This document shows positions 1 through 7,340 of a DNA stretch of 9,984 nucleotides, piece by piece; position 1 is the first letter of the stretch, and each line of letters starts with the position of its first letter. Made by a program: the position numbers and the translations under genes. Source of the stretch: Candidatus Aminicenantota bacterium (lineage in GTDB: Bacteria; Acidobacteriota; Aminicenantia; Aminicenantales; Aminicenantaceae); contig JAUXEH010000090.1 in NCBI GenBank assembly GCA_030620655.1, positions 1-9,984 on the forward strand, in the 5' to 3' direction. The notes under the pieces are model-generated. The model saw only the letters and a list, made by a program, of their open reading frames with translations. It ran no database searches and was not told where the DNA came from.

Positions 1-428
1 ATGAATTCGGGACCGAGCAGAAAGAACTCATTCACATTCTCCATCAGGTGCAGTCCGATTTTGGTTATATCCCCCCCGAGGCCATCGGCCGCATCGCCAG
101 GCACCTGAACATCTCGGAGAGCGATATCTACGGGGTGCTGACGTTCTACAAGGCGTTCAGCCTCAAGCCGCGTGGAAAGCACGTCATCACCATCTGCATG
201 GGGACAGCCTGCCACGTGCGCGGCGCTCCCCGGATACTGGATGAGTTCAGCCGGCAGATGGATATCGAACCGGGAGAGACCTCTGAGGACAATGAGTTCA
301 CCCTGGAGACCGTCAACTGTGTCGGAGCCTGTGCCCTGGGACCCATCGCCATCGCGGATGGGGAATATCACGGCCAGCTCAAGACCGGCAAGATAGAGAA
401 GATCATACAGACAGTAAGCAACAGCTAA
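1..428 (+). CDS. nuoE: NuoE/HydC-type [2Fe-2S] subunit, 5'-partial
   Basis: This is the thioredoxin-like [2Fe-2S] subunit (24-kDa, NuoE/HndA/HydC family) that pairs with the NuoF-type flavoprotein encoded just downstream in soluble NADH-oxidising complexes. The frame is open from base 3 (EFGTEQKELIHILHQVQ), so the gene begins upstream of the window. The 141 codons present compare with about 155-165 in the family, so only some 15-25 residues are missing. The internal GTG at 48 lies inside the conserved helical domain and is not the start. All four cluster ligands are visible: CMGTAC (C-x4-C, codons starting at 195 and 210) and CVGAC (C-x3-C, codons starting at 318 and 330). The helical segment with FGYIP and GVLTFYKAF is typical. 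It is followed after 27 bp by the NuoF-like gene. Family assignment is very secure. Whether it belongs to a hydrogenase, a formate dehydrogenase or a transhydrogenase cannot be read from this subunit alone. Confidence 0.95.
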   Translation, partial: EFGTEQKELIHILHQVQSDFGYIPPEAIGRIARHLNISESDIYGVLTFYKAFSLKPRGKHVITICMGTACHVRGAPRILDEFSRQMDIEPGETSEDNEFTLETVNCVGACALGPIAIADGEYHGQLKTGKIEKIIQTVSNS

Positions 429-455
429 GATACCACAAAGGGATAGCTCTGAATC

Positions 456-2381
456 ATGGCAAAAATCAACGTCACCAAACTGGAAGAGATCAGAACCAGA
501 CTCGTGGAGGCCCGCGAGGAGGAAAAGACCTGCATCACGGTATGCGGAGGCACGGGCTGCCATGCCTACGGATGCCTGAAGGTCGCGGACGCGTTCAAGG
601 AGGAGATCCTTGAACGGGGCCTGCAGGATGAGGTCACCCTCCGTCTCACCGGCTGTCATGGCTTCTGTGAACGGGGACCGATCGTGGTCATCCAGCCCGA
701 TGGGATCTTTTACCAGAGGATCCAGCTGGACGACATCCCGGAAGTCATGTCCGAGACCGTCCTCCAGAAGAAGATCATCCCTCGCCTGCTATATGTCGAG
801 CCGCGGACGAAGAAAGAGATCGTGCTCGAGCGGGAAGTGCCTTTCTACAAGAAGCAGAAACGCATCATTTTCGAGAACAACGGGTTCCTCGATCCCACGG
901 ATCTGGAGAATTACATCGCCCTGGACGGCTACAAGGCCCTGTCCAAGGCCTTGTTCGAGATGACGTCCGAAGAGGTCATCGAGGAGATTAAAGCTTCCGG
1001 CCTGAGAGGCCGGGGTGGAGGGGGGTTCCCCACCGGCAAGAAATGGGAGATATGCCGGCAGGTCCGGTCCGACACCAAATATCTCATATGCAACGCCGAT
1101 GAAGGGGATCCCGGGGCGTACATGGACCGCAGCCTGCTGGAAGGAAATCCCCACAGCGTCATCGAAGGCATGGTCATCGGGGCCTATGCCATAGGCGCCG
1201 CCGAGGGCTATATCTACGTCCGGATGGAGTATCCCCTGGCAGTGACGAACATCACCCACGCGATACAGCAGGCCCGGGAGATCGGGTTGTTGGGGGAATC
1301 CATCCTCGGTTCGGAATTCAATTTCGACATGCATGTGTTTAAGGGCGCCGGAGCGTTCGTTTCCGGTGAAGAGACCTCACTCATGGCCTCCATCGAAGGG
1401 CGCCGGGCGTTTCCCCGGCAGCGTCCCCCTTTCCCCGCTCAGTCGGGGCTCTGGGGAAAACCCACCAACATCAACAACGTGGAGACCTGGGCCAACGTGC
1501 CCCCGATCATAAACCGGGGATCCGACTGGTATGCCGGGATCGGGACCAAGAACAGCAAGGGAACCAAGATCTTCTCTCTGGTGGGGAAGATCAACAACAC
1601 GGGCCTGGTGGAGGTCCCCATGGGGATCACGCTCAAGGAGATCATCTTCCAGATCGGTGGCGGCATAAAGGACGGCAAGAAGTTCAAGGCGGTGCAGACG
1701 GGGGGACCCTCCGGCGGCTGCATACCGGCGGACATGCTCGACCTTCCCATCGACTTCGACACCCTGACCAAGGCGGGATCCATCATGGGATCGGGCGGGA
1801 TGATCGTCATGGACGAGGACACCTGCATGGTGGACGTCGCCCGCTATTTCCTGCAGTTCACGCAGGAGGAATCCTGCGGGAAGTGCGTGCCCTGCCGGGT
1901 GGGGACCCGTGAGATGGTCAACATCCTCACCCGCATCACCGAAGGAGAGGGCCAGGAGGGCGACATCGAACGCCTGGAAGCCCTGGCCAAGACGGTCCAG
2001 GACGGCTCGCTGTGCGGGCTGGGCCAGACCGCCCCCAATCCGGTCCTCACCACCATCCGCTATTTCCGTAAGGAATACGAGGATCACATCCATAAGAAAC
2101 ACTGCGCGGCGCGGGCCTGCAAGAAGCTGACCGGGTATTACATCGAGCCCGAGAAGTGCGTGGGCTGCCTCCTCTGTAAAAAGAGCTGCCCGGTGGATGC
2201 CATCGCCGGCGAGCGCAAGCAGGTGCATGTCATCGATCAGGAGCTCTGCATCAAGTGCGGCGCCTGTTTCGATGTCTGTCCCCCCAAGGTCAGTGCGGTC
2301 GTCAAGCTGACTGGTCACAAGCGGAAACGCATACTGAAGATAAAAGACGAAAAGGCGAGCACGAAAAGAGTGGCCCAATGA
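456..2381 (+). CDS. nuoF: NuoF/HydB-type NADH-binding flavoprotein with N- and C-terminal ferredoxin domains
   Basis: This 641-aa protein is the NAD(H)/FMN subunit of a soluble multisubunit oxidoreductase. Domains in order: a thioredoxin-like [2Fe-2S] domain (C30-x4-C35 and C67-x3-C71); the 51-kDa FMN/NADH core, with GRGGGGFPTGKKW near residue 185, CNADEGDPGAYMDR after it and GAGAFVSGEETSLM from 297; the N3-type [4Fe-4S] site C474-x2-C477-x2-C480 with C520 in SLCGLGQ; and a C-terminal 2x[4Fe-4S] ferredoxin domain (C568, C571, C574, C578 and C598, C601, C604, C608). Complex I NuoF lacks the two end domains. They are characteristic of HydB of electron-bifurcating [FeFe]-hydrogenases and HndC, whose length of about 600-640 aa matches. 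The ATG at 456 is preceded by AAGGGA at 438-443, a rather long spacing. The stop overlaps the next start as ATGA, indicating coupled translation. Likely role: oxidise or produce NADH at FMN and exchange electrons with ferredoxin and the next subunit. Bifurcation is inferred from architecture. Confidence 0.95.
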   Translation: MAKINVTKLEEIRTRLVEAREEEKTCITVCGGTGCHAYGCLKVADAFKEEILERGLQDEVTLRLTGCHGFCERGPIVVIQPDGIFYQRIQLDDIPEVMSETVLQKKIIPRLLYVEPRTKKEIVLEREVPFYKKQKRIIFENNGFLDPTDLENYIALDGYKALSKALFEMTSEEVIEEIKASGLRGRGGGGFPTGKKWEICRQVRSDTKYLICNADEGDPGAYMDRSLLEGNPHSVIEGMVIGAYAIGAAEGYIYVRMEYPLAVTNITHAIQQAREIGLLGESILGSEFNFDMHVFKGAGAFVSGEETSLMASIEGRRAFPRQRPPFPAQSGLWGKPTNINNVETWANVPPIINRGSDWYAGIGTKNSKGTKIFSLVGKINNTGLVEVPMGITLKEIIFQIGGGIKDGKKFKAVQTGGPSGGCIPADMLDLPIDFDTLTKAGSIMGSGGMIVMDEDTCMVDVARYFLQFTQEESCGKCVPCRVGTREMVNILTRITEGEGQEGDIERLEALAKTVQDGSLCGLGQTAPNPVLTTIRYFRKEYEDHIHKKHCAARACKKLTGYYIEPEKCVGCLLCKKSCPVDAIAGERKQVHVIDQELCIKCGACFDVCPPKVSAVVKLTGHKRKRILKIKDEKASTKRVAQ

Positions 2382-4906
2382 AGATAACCATCGACGGAAA
2401 ATCATGCGAGATCGAAGGGAAGAAGACCGTGCTGGAGGCGGCGCGGGAGAACGGCATCAGCATACCGTCTCTGTGTGACCATCCCCGCCTGATCCCGTTT
2501 TCCGGCTGTCGCCTGTGCCTGGTCCAGGTCCAGGGCAGCCGCGGATTCCTACCCGCCTGCAGCACCGAGTGCGACGAGGGAATGGAGATCAAAACCCGCA
2601 CTCCCCGTCTCCTTCGGCTTCGCAAGGAGATCCTGGAGCTCATCCTGAGCGAACACCCCAACGCCTGCCTGATCTGCTCGGAGAAAGAGAACTGTGACGA
2701 CTTCAAATCCACCATCCGCAAGGTGGGCGAGGTCACCGGCTGTGTGCTGTGCACCAACAACGGGCGCTGCGAACTTCAGGACATCGTGACCGAAATCGGC
2801 TTGGAGCGTGTGGGGCACCCCTCCGTTTACCGCGAGCTGGAAGTCCGACGCAGCGATCCCTTTTTCGACCGGAACTATAACCTCTGCATACTCTGCGGCC
2901 GCTGTGTACGGATCTGCCGGGAGGTGCGGGGGCTTTCCACGCTGACCTTCACCCAGAGAGGTCCCGAGACGGTGGTCGGGACCGCCCTGGACAAGCCTTT
3001 ACTCCGGGCCGGCTGCCAGTTCTGCGGAGCCTGTGTGGATGTCTGCCCCACGGGAGCCCTGACAGAAAAAAGCATGAAATACGAGGGGCTCCCCGAGAAG
3101 ACGCACCAGACCCTGTGCACCCTGTGCAGCCTCGGATGCCGGATGGATGTGCATACGCGGGAGAATCGCATCCTGTTCAGCCGGCCCTCCGAGGACGGTC
3201 CGGTCAACGGCGGACAGGCCTGCGTCAAGGGACGTTTTATATTCAAGGATGTGGTTCACAGCCCCAAGCGCATCACGAAACCCTTGATGCGTAAGAAAAA
3301 GGAATGGATCGAGGTGGACTGGGACGAGGCCCTGGAACTTGTCGCGCACAAGCTCAAGGCTTACAAGGCGGAAGAGGTGACCCTGGTCGAGTCGTCCCAG
3401 GCGTCCTGTGAGGAAGGCTATGTCCTCCGGCGCCTGGCCGGCGATATCCTCAAGACCCGGAACCTGTACAGGCCTCACGAACAATCGCCCGCGAGCGTGT
3501 ATCTAAACCTGATGGATAAAGCCGGAATCAAGGCCGGACTGAACTACGACGCTTCCACGATCAGTGAGGCGGAAACCATCGTGGTGTTGGGGACAGATGT
3601 CGCGGCCTCCCAGCCGATAATATGGCTGCAGGTCCTCGATGCGGTCAAAAACGGGGGAGCCGAACTGATCGTGCTGAGCTCACCCGAGTTTTCGTTCAGC
3701 CGCTATGCCGTGACACGGCTGCGTCACCATCCCGGCAGCGAAACACCGGTCCTGACCGGGATCTCGAAGCTTATCCTGGAGCGTGATGACGACGAATCGG
3801 GTGAAAAGGCGCCCGGCCATGCCGCGTTTGCCACAGACCTGGGGGGATGGAGCCTCAAGGATTTCGAGAAGAACACGGGACTCTCACTCGAGGCTGTCCA
3901 TGGTCTTGCCGTGCGGCTGTCCTCGCCCGGCCCGGTGGCGTATCTTTTCGGAGCGGAAATGGCCTCACGGCCGGATGGGGAAGACGTCTTGACCGCGCTG
4001 TGGAACCTCTCCCTGCAGACCGGTGGCCGTCTGGTCCCGCTGGGCCTGGAGAGCAACGGGCGCGGCCTCTTGGAGCTGGACAGAACCGGTGCCGGAAATT
4101 GGGCTGCTTCCGAGGACATCCTGCAGGCGCTGAAAGACAGGCAGATCAAGGCTCTGTATATGACCGGACCCTTCAAGCTCCCGCGCCAGGCCAGGCCGGA
4201 ATTCCTGGTGGTGCAGACGGCGTTCTGGGATGAAGGGGCCGCGGAAGCCGACGTGGTTCTCCCTGCGCTCACCTCGGCCGAGGAGGACGGGATCTTCGTT
4301 AACGCCGGGGGGCGGATTCAGCCCTGCCGACAGGTCGTCGAACCCGAAGGCGCCGCCCGCCCGGGCTGGTGGATCCTGAACGAGCTGTCACGGAAGATGG
4401 GGAGCCGGGTCCCGGAGTATAAAAAAGCCTCCGACATATGGAAGGACATCCGCAAGGACGTCCCATCCCTGAGCGATGTCACCGGGACTTTCCTAAAAGA
4501 GGGTGGAGACCTGTTCGTGAAGGAACCCCCCGATGGGGAGCCGGTTTTTCTGCCGCCGGGTCAGCCGGATATTCCGCCCCGGCCAACCAAGAAACACCCG
4601 CTGCTCTGGCTCAACCTGGCCAATCTGGACTCCTACCGGGGGCTGGTTTTCAGCCGCGAGGATAAGGGCTTCCGTCTGTTCCGGGATGAGTCCCGTGTCC
4701 TTCTGAATCCGGAAGACGCGGGCCTGATGGAACTCCAGAAAGGGGATGAGGTCATCCTCGAGTCTCCGGTGGGCAATTTTTCTGGAAATGTGCGTGTTGA
4801 CGAACGCATCGCCCCGGGGACAGCCGTGACATCCCTGGCTCCGTTCCGGTTTGCAGATAATCGAGCTTCTCATGTGTTCGCGGTGAAACTGAAAAGAGGA
4901 TCATGA
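2378..4906 (+). CDS. NuoG/formate dehydrogenase alpha-like iron-sulfur protein, probably without a formate active site
   Basis: This 842-aa protein is the likely electron-wiring subunit. The start at 2378 (ATGA overlap with the NuoF stop, AAGAG at 2366-2370) gives a normal N-terminus, MKITIDGKSCEIEG. Domains in order: a [2Fe-2S] ferredoxin (C33, C44, C47, C61); a His-Cys [4Fe-4S] site (H93, C97, C100, C106) followed by an unusual second C122-x2-C125-x5-C131; a 2x[4Fe-4S] ferredoxin (C170, C173, C176, C180 and C213, C216, C219, C223); the molybdopterin-oxidoreductase [4Fe-4S] motif (C247, C250, C254, C282, then VKGRF); the central molybdopterin-type domains; and a C-terminal dinucleotide-binding-like domain from about residue 735. 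Formate dehydrogenases have a Sec or Cys followed by His about 85 residues after the last cluster ligand. Here the segment reads RNLYRPHEQSPASV, with no Cys and no in-frame TGA. It is therefore better seen as NuoG-like than as an active formate dehydrogenase. Whether it still binds a pterin is open. Family placement is secure; function is inferred. Confidence 0.9.
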   Translation: MKITIDGKSCEIEGKKTVLEAARENGISIPSLCDHPRLIPFSGCRLCLVQVQGSRGFLPACSTECDEGMEIKTRTPRLLRLRKEILELILSEHPNACLICSEKENCDDFKSTIRKVGEVTGCVLCTNNGRCELQDIVTEIGLERVGHPSVYRELEVRRSDPFFDRNYNLCILCGRCVRICREVRGLSTLTFTQRGPETVVGTALDKPLLRAGCQFCGACVDVCPTGALTEKSMKYEGLPEKTHQTLCTLCSLGCRMDVHTRENRILFSRPSEDGPVNGGQACVKGRFIFKDVVHSPKRITKPLMRKKKEWIEVDWDEALELVAHKLKAYKAEEVTLVESSQASCEEGYVLRRLAGDILKTRNLYRPHEQSPASVYLNLMDKAGIKAGLNYDASTISEAETIVVLGTDVAASQPIIWLQVLDAVKNGGAELIVLSSPEFSFSRYAVTRLRHHPGSETPVLTGISKLILERDDDESGEKAPGHAAFATDLGGWSLKDFEKNTGLSLEAVHGLAVRLSSPGPVAYLFGAEMASRPDGEDVLTALWNLSLQTGGRLVPLGLESNGRGLLELDRTGAGNWAASEDILQALKDRQIKALYMTGPFKLPRQARPEFLVVQTAFWDEGAAEADVVLPALTSAEEDGIFVNAGGRIQPCRQVVEPEGAARPGWWILNELSRKMGSRVPEYKKASDIWKDIRKDVPSLSDVTGTFLKEGGDLFVKEPPDGEPVFLPPGQPDIPPRPTKKHPLLWLNLANLDSYRGLVFSREDKGFRLFRDESRVLLNPEDAGLMELQKGDEVILESPVGNFSGNVRVDERIAPGTAVTSLAPFRFADNRASHVFAVKLKRGS
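4895..4900 (+). promoter_or_regulatory. Ribosome binding site AGAGGA deciding the NfnA-like start
   Basis: AGAGGA ends 5 bases before ATG 4906 but only 2 bases before ATG 4903. Normal Shine-Dalgarno spacing favours 4906, which gives a protein starting MTKIIRRERL. It lies inside the end of the upstream coding sequence. Confidence 0.6.
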
Positions 4907-5742
4907 TGACCAAGATAATTCGCAGAGAACGTTTGGTTCCCAATATCCATCTCCTCGAGGTCGAGGCGCCTGAGGTGGCTCGTCACTGCCAGCCCGGACA
5001 GTTCATCATGCTCATGCCCGACGAACGGGGGGAGCGGATCCCGCTGACCATCGCGGATTGGGACGCAGAGAAGGGAACGGTTTCATCGGTCTTCATGGCC
5101 GTGGGCACCTCCACCCAGAAGCTGACGCTCCTCGAGGCGGGAGACGAGCTGCCGGTCTACGTGGGCCCTCTGGGAAGACCGGCGGAGATCGAGAAGTTCG
5201 GCACGGTGTTGTGCGCAGGAGGCTGCTACGGCATCGGGGCCATCTATCCCATCGTGCGTGCGCTGAAGGAGGCCGGCAACACCGTCTACACGCTGATCGA
5301 TGTCAAGGCCAATTTCCTGATGTACTGGGAGGACCGGCTGAGGAGATACAGCGATGAGTTCTTCGTGTCCTCCCGCGACAGCTTTTTTGACTGCAAGGAG
5401 TACATCCCGAGCGTACTCGACACCGTCCTCAAGAAATCCAGCCTCGATCGGGTGATCTCCATCGGGTGCACCTATCTGATGTACACCTGTTCGGAGGCGA
5501 CTCGATCCAAGGGGATCAAGACCATCGTCAGCCTGAATCCGGTCATGGTGGACGGGACCGGGATGTGCGGCGCCTGCCGCTGTACCATCGATGGCCGCAC
5601 CAAGTTTGCCTGCGTGGACGGGCCCGACTTCGACGGGCATGCCGTCGACTGGGATGAGCTGTTCTACCGTCGGAAGTCCTATTTCGAGGATGAGATCCGA
5701 TCGATGTGTTACTGGGAGAAGGAAGCCCTGTTAAAAGAATAA
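4906..5742 (+). CDS. NfnA/SudB-like FAD and [2Fe-2S] oxidoreductase subunit (divergent)
   Basis: This 278-aa protein belongs to the ferredoxin-NADP reductase-like family that includes NfnA, SudB and the dihydroorotate dehydrogenase electron-transfer subunit PyrK. The N-terminal FAD domain has ERIPLTIAD (residues 43-51) and a glycine-rich VGPLGRP (86-92). The C-terminal [2Fe-2S] region is classic for NfnA: VDGTGMCGACR (D216, C221, C224) and FACVDGPDFDGH (C236). Characterised NfnA uses three Cys and one Asp as cluster ligands, and D216 is placed to match. The nucleotide-binding loop is odd, reading CAGGCYGIGAIYP (103-115) where NfnA has a GGGVGIAPLYP-like motif, and GCTYLMYTC (187-195) replaces the usual GP-containing segment. 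The protein has about 11 Cys, many more than the cluster needs. The start is ambiguous: ATG 4903 gives an ATGA overlap, while ATG 4906 has 5 bp to AGAGGA at 4895-4900 and is preferred. It directly precedes the NfnB-like partner. Confidence 0.9.
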   Translation: MTKIIRRERLVPNIHLLEVEAPEVARHCQPGQFIMLMPDERGERIPLTIADWDAEKGTVSSVFMAVGTSTQKLTLLEAGDELPVYVGPLGRPAEIEKFGTVLCAGGCYGIGAIYPIVRALKEAGNTVYTLIDVKANFLMYWEDRLRRYSDEFFVSSRDSFFDCKEYIPSVLDTVLKKSSLDRVISIGCTYLMYTCSEATRSKGIKTIVSLNPVMVDGTGMCGACRCTIDGRTKFACVDGPDFDGHAVDWDELFYRRKSYFEDEIRSMCYWEKEALLKE

Positions 5743-5761
5743 CCTCTGGGAAAGATTAAAC

Positions 5762-7264
5762 ATGGCAGATAAAAAGACTGAGCTATCGCCCGAACTCAAG
5801 GCACGGCAGAAGGCTGGATACGTCGAGGAATGGCGCAAGGAAATGCGCAAGGCCGTCCCTGTCAAAGAGCGCGTGAAGCTGCCGCGTCAGAAGATGCCGG
5901 AGAGGGAAGCGGATGAGAGGAACAAGGACTTCGAGGAAGTCAATTTGGGATTGAGGGCCGAGGCGGCCCTGAAAGAGGCCGAGCGCTGCCTTGACTGTGC
6001 GAACCCTCAGTGCGTGGCCGGCTGTCCGGTGGGCATCGATATCCCCGCCTTCATCAAGCTCATCGAGGCCGGCAAATTTTCCGAAAGCGCGCGGAAGCTG
6101 AAGGAGACCAACAGCCTGCCCTCGATCTGCGGGCGTGTGTGCCCGCAGGAGACCCAGTGTGAAGAGGTCTGTAATCTGAAAAAGGCCACGGGAGTGCCCG
6201 TTGCCATCGGCAACCTGGAACGTTTCGCCGCGGATGCAGAGAGGATGGAGGGAGACATGTTTATCCCCAAGATCCCACCGCCCACGGGACACAAGGTGGC
6301 CATCCTGGGCGCGGGCCCGGCCGGCCTGACCGTGGCGGGGGAACTGGCCAAGAAGGGGCATCAGGTCACCGTGTTCGAGGCGCTGCATGTGGCCGGCGGC
6401 GTGCTGGTGTATGGGATCCCGGAATTCCGGCTGCCCAAGAAGATACTGGAAGCCGAGGTCGATTACCTGCGCAAGCTGGGGGTGGAGTTCCGGATGAACT
6501 TCGTGGTGGGGATGACGGCCACCCTGGATGACCTCAAGCAGGAGGGATATGAGGCCTTCTTTGTGGGGACCGGGGCCGGGCTCCCCAACTTCATGCGGAT
6601 TCCGGGAGAGAATCTCATCGGGATCTATTCGGCCAACGAATACCTGACCCGGGTAAACCTGATGCGGGCCTACGACTTCCCCCACTACGACACACCGGTC
6701 TTCCCGGCCATGCGCGCGGCGGTCTTGGGCGGCGGGAATGTGGCCATGGATTCGGTGCGGACAGCCAAGCGGCTGGGCGCGGAGATGGCGGCCATCGTGT
6801 ACCGGCGCTCCCGTGTGGAGATGCCCGCCCGCACTGAGGAGGTGCATCACGCCGAGGAAGAGGGGATCGAGTTCCATTTTCTCACAACCCCGACCCGATT
6901 CATCGGGGATAAGAACCACAAGGTCACGGCCATGGAGTGCCTGCGCATGGAGCTGGGAGAACCGGACTCTTCAGGCCGGCGCCGGCCCGTTCCCATCGAG
7001 GGATCGGAGTTCATCATGGAAGTGGACATGGTCGTGGTGGCCATCGGCAACAGTCCCAACCCTCTCATCACCCAGACCACACCCGAGCTGGAGGTTGGGA
7101 AATGGGGCAACGTCGAGGTGGACTGGGACACCATGGCGACCAGCATGGAAGGTGTCTATGCCGGAGGTGACATCGTGCGGGGCGGTGCCACGGTCATCCT
7201 GGCCATGGGTGATGCCCGTGTGGCTGCCGGCGAGATGCACAAGTATCTCAACGGCCGCAAATAA
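5762..7264 (+). CDS. NfnB/GltD-like NADPH-binding flavoprotein subunit
   Basis: This 500-aa protein belongs to the GltD family (glutamate synthase small chain, NfnB, SudA). Two N-terminal [4Fe-4S] motifs are intact: C76-x2-C79-x4-C84-x3-C88-P and C123-x3-C127-x5-C133-x3-C137. The FAD Rossmann motif GAGPAG is at 183-188 and the second nucleotide-binding motif GGGNVAMD starts at 323. It is followed by YRRSRVEMPAR, whose arginines are expected to select the 2'-phosphate of NADP(H). The C-terminal FAD motif GVYAGGDIVRGGATV is present. No glutamate synthase large subunit is nearby and an NfnA-like gene sits 19 bp upstream, so an Nfn-type role (NADPH coupled to NADH and ferredoxin) is more likely than ammonia assimilation. 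NfnB proteins are about 465 aa; the excess lies in a charged N-terminal extension of about 30-40 residues. The start ATG 5762 has only a weak GGGA-like ribosome binding site, so a later start cannot be ruled out. The family call is secure; the partner assignment rests on context. Confidence 0.92.
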   Translation: MADKKTELSPELKARQKAGYVEEWRKEMRKAVPVKERVKLPRQKMPEREADERNKDFEEVNLGLRAEAALKEAERCLDCANPQCVAGCPVGIDIPAFIKLIEAGKFSESARKLKETNSLPSICGRVCPQETQCEEVCNLKKATGVPVAIGNLERFAADAERMEGDMFIPKIPPPTGHKVAILGAGPAGLTVAGELAKKGHQVTVFEALHVAGGVLVYGIPEFRLPKKILEAEVDYLRKLGVEFRMNFVVGMTATLDDLKQEGYEAFFVGTGAGLPNFMRIPGENLIGIYSANEYLTRVNLMRAYDFPHYDTPVFPAMRAAVLGGGNVAMDSVRTAKRLGAEMAAIVYRRSRVEMPARTEEVHHAEEEGIEFHFLTTPTRFIGDKNHKVTAMECLRMELGEPDSSGRRRPVPIEGSEFIMEVDMVVVAIGNSPNPLITQTTPELEVGKWGNVEVDWDTMATSMEGVYAGGDIVRGGATVILAMGDARVAAGEMHKYLNGRK

Positions 7265-7327
7265 TCTCTTCGAGGCCGGCCGCTTGACGTTCGATTTAGG
7301 ACCGCAGAGGCATTATGATTCACCATG

Positions 7328-7335
7328 AGGGAGGA
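7328..7335 (+). promoter_or_regulatory. Ribosome binding site AGGGAGGA for the CoA-transferase GTG start
   Basis: AGGGAGGA ends 5 bases before GTG 7341. It supports a non-ATG start for the CoA-transferase. The nearby ATG at 7325 is out of frame and runs into a stop after 12 codons. Confidence 0.8.
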
Positions 7336-7340
7336 CCAAC

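Noticed and set aside
997..1013. Perfect inverted repeat CCGGCCT-GAG-AGGCCGG
   Set aside because: It lies inside the NuoF-like coding sequence over codons for the conserved FMN-binding segment and has no T tract. Chance in GC-rich coding DNA is the simpler explanation.
2255..2377. 41-codon upstream extension of the NuoG-like gene
   Set aside because: It overlaps the C-terminal ferredoxin codons of the NuoF-like gene in another frame and encodes a non-conserved stretch. ATG 2378 gives the normal ferredoxin N-terminus and the ATGA coupling.
1377..2405. Minus-strand open frame of 342 codons
   Set aside because: It is antisense to the NuoF-like gene with no recognisable protein features.
5783..6919. 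Minus-strand open frame of 378 codons
   Set aside because: It is antisense to the NfnB/GltD-like gene, which has intact motifs throughout. The antisense product is rich in His, Gly and Arg with no domain, typical of a codon shadow.
7274..7281. GGCCGGCC palindrome in the 76-bp gap after the NfnB-like gene
   Set aside because: It is a short self-complementary octamer with no loop or T tract, so it does not look like an intrinsic terminator.
7284..7319. TTGACG and TATGAT as a possible sigma70 promoter before the CoA-transferase
   Set aside because: The spacer is 24 bp (21 bp to the alternative CATTAT), well outside the usual 16-18 bp, and no other paired boxes are visible.
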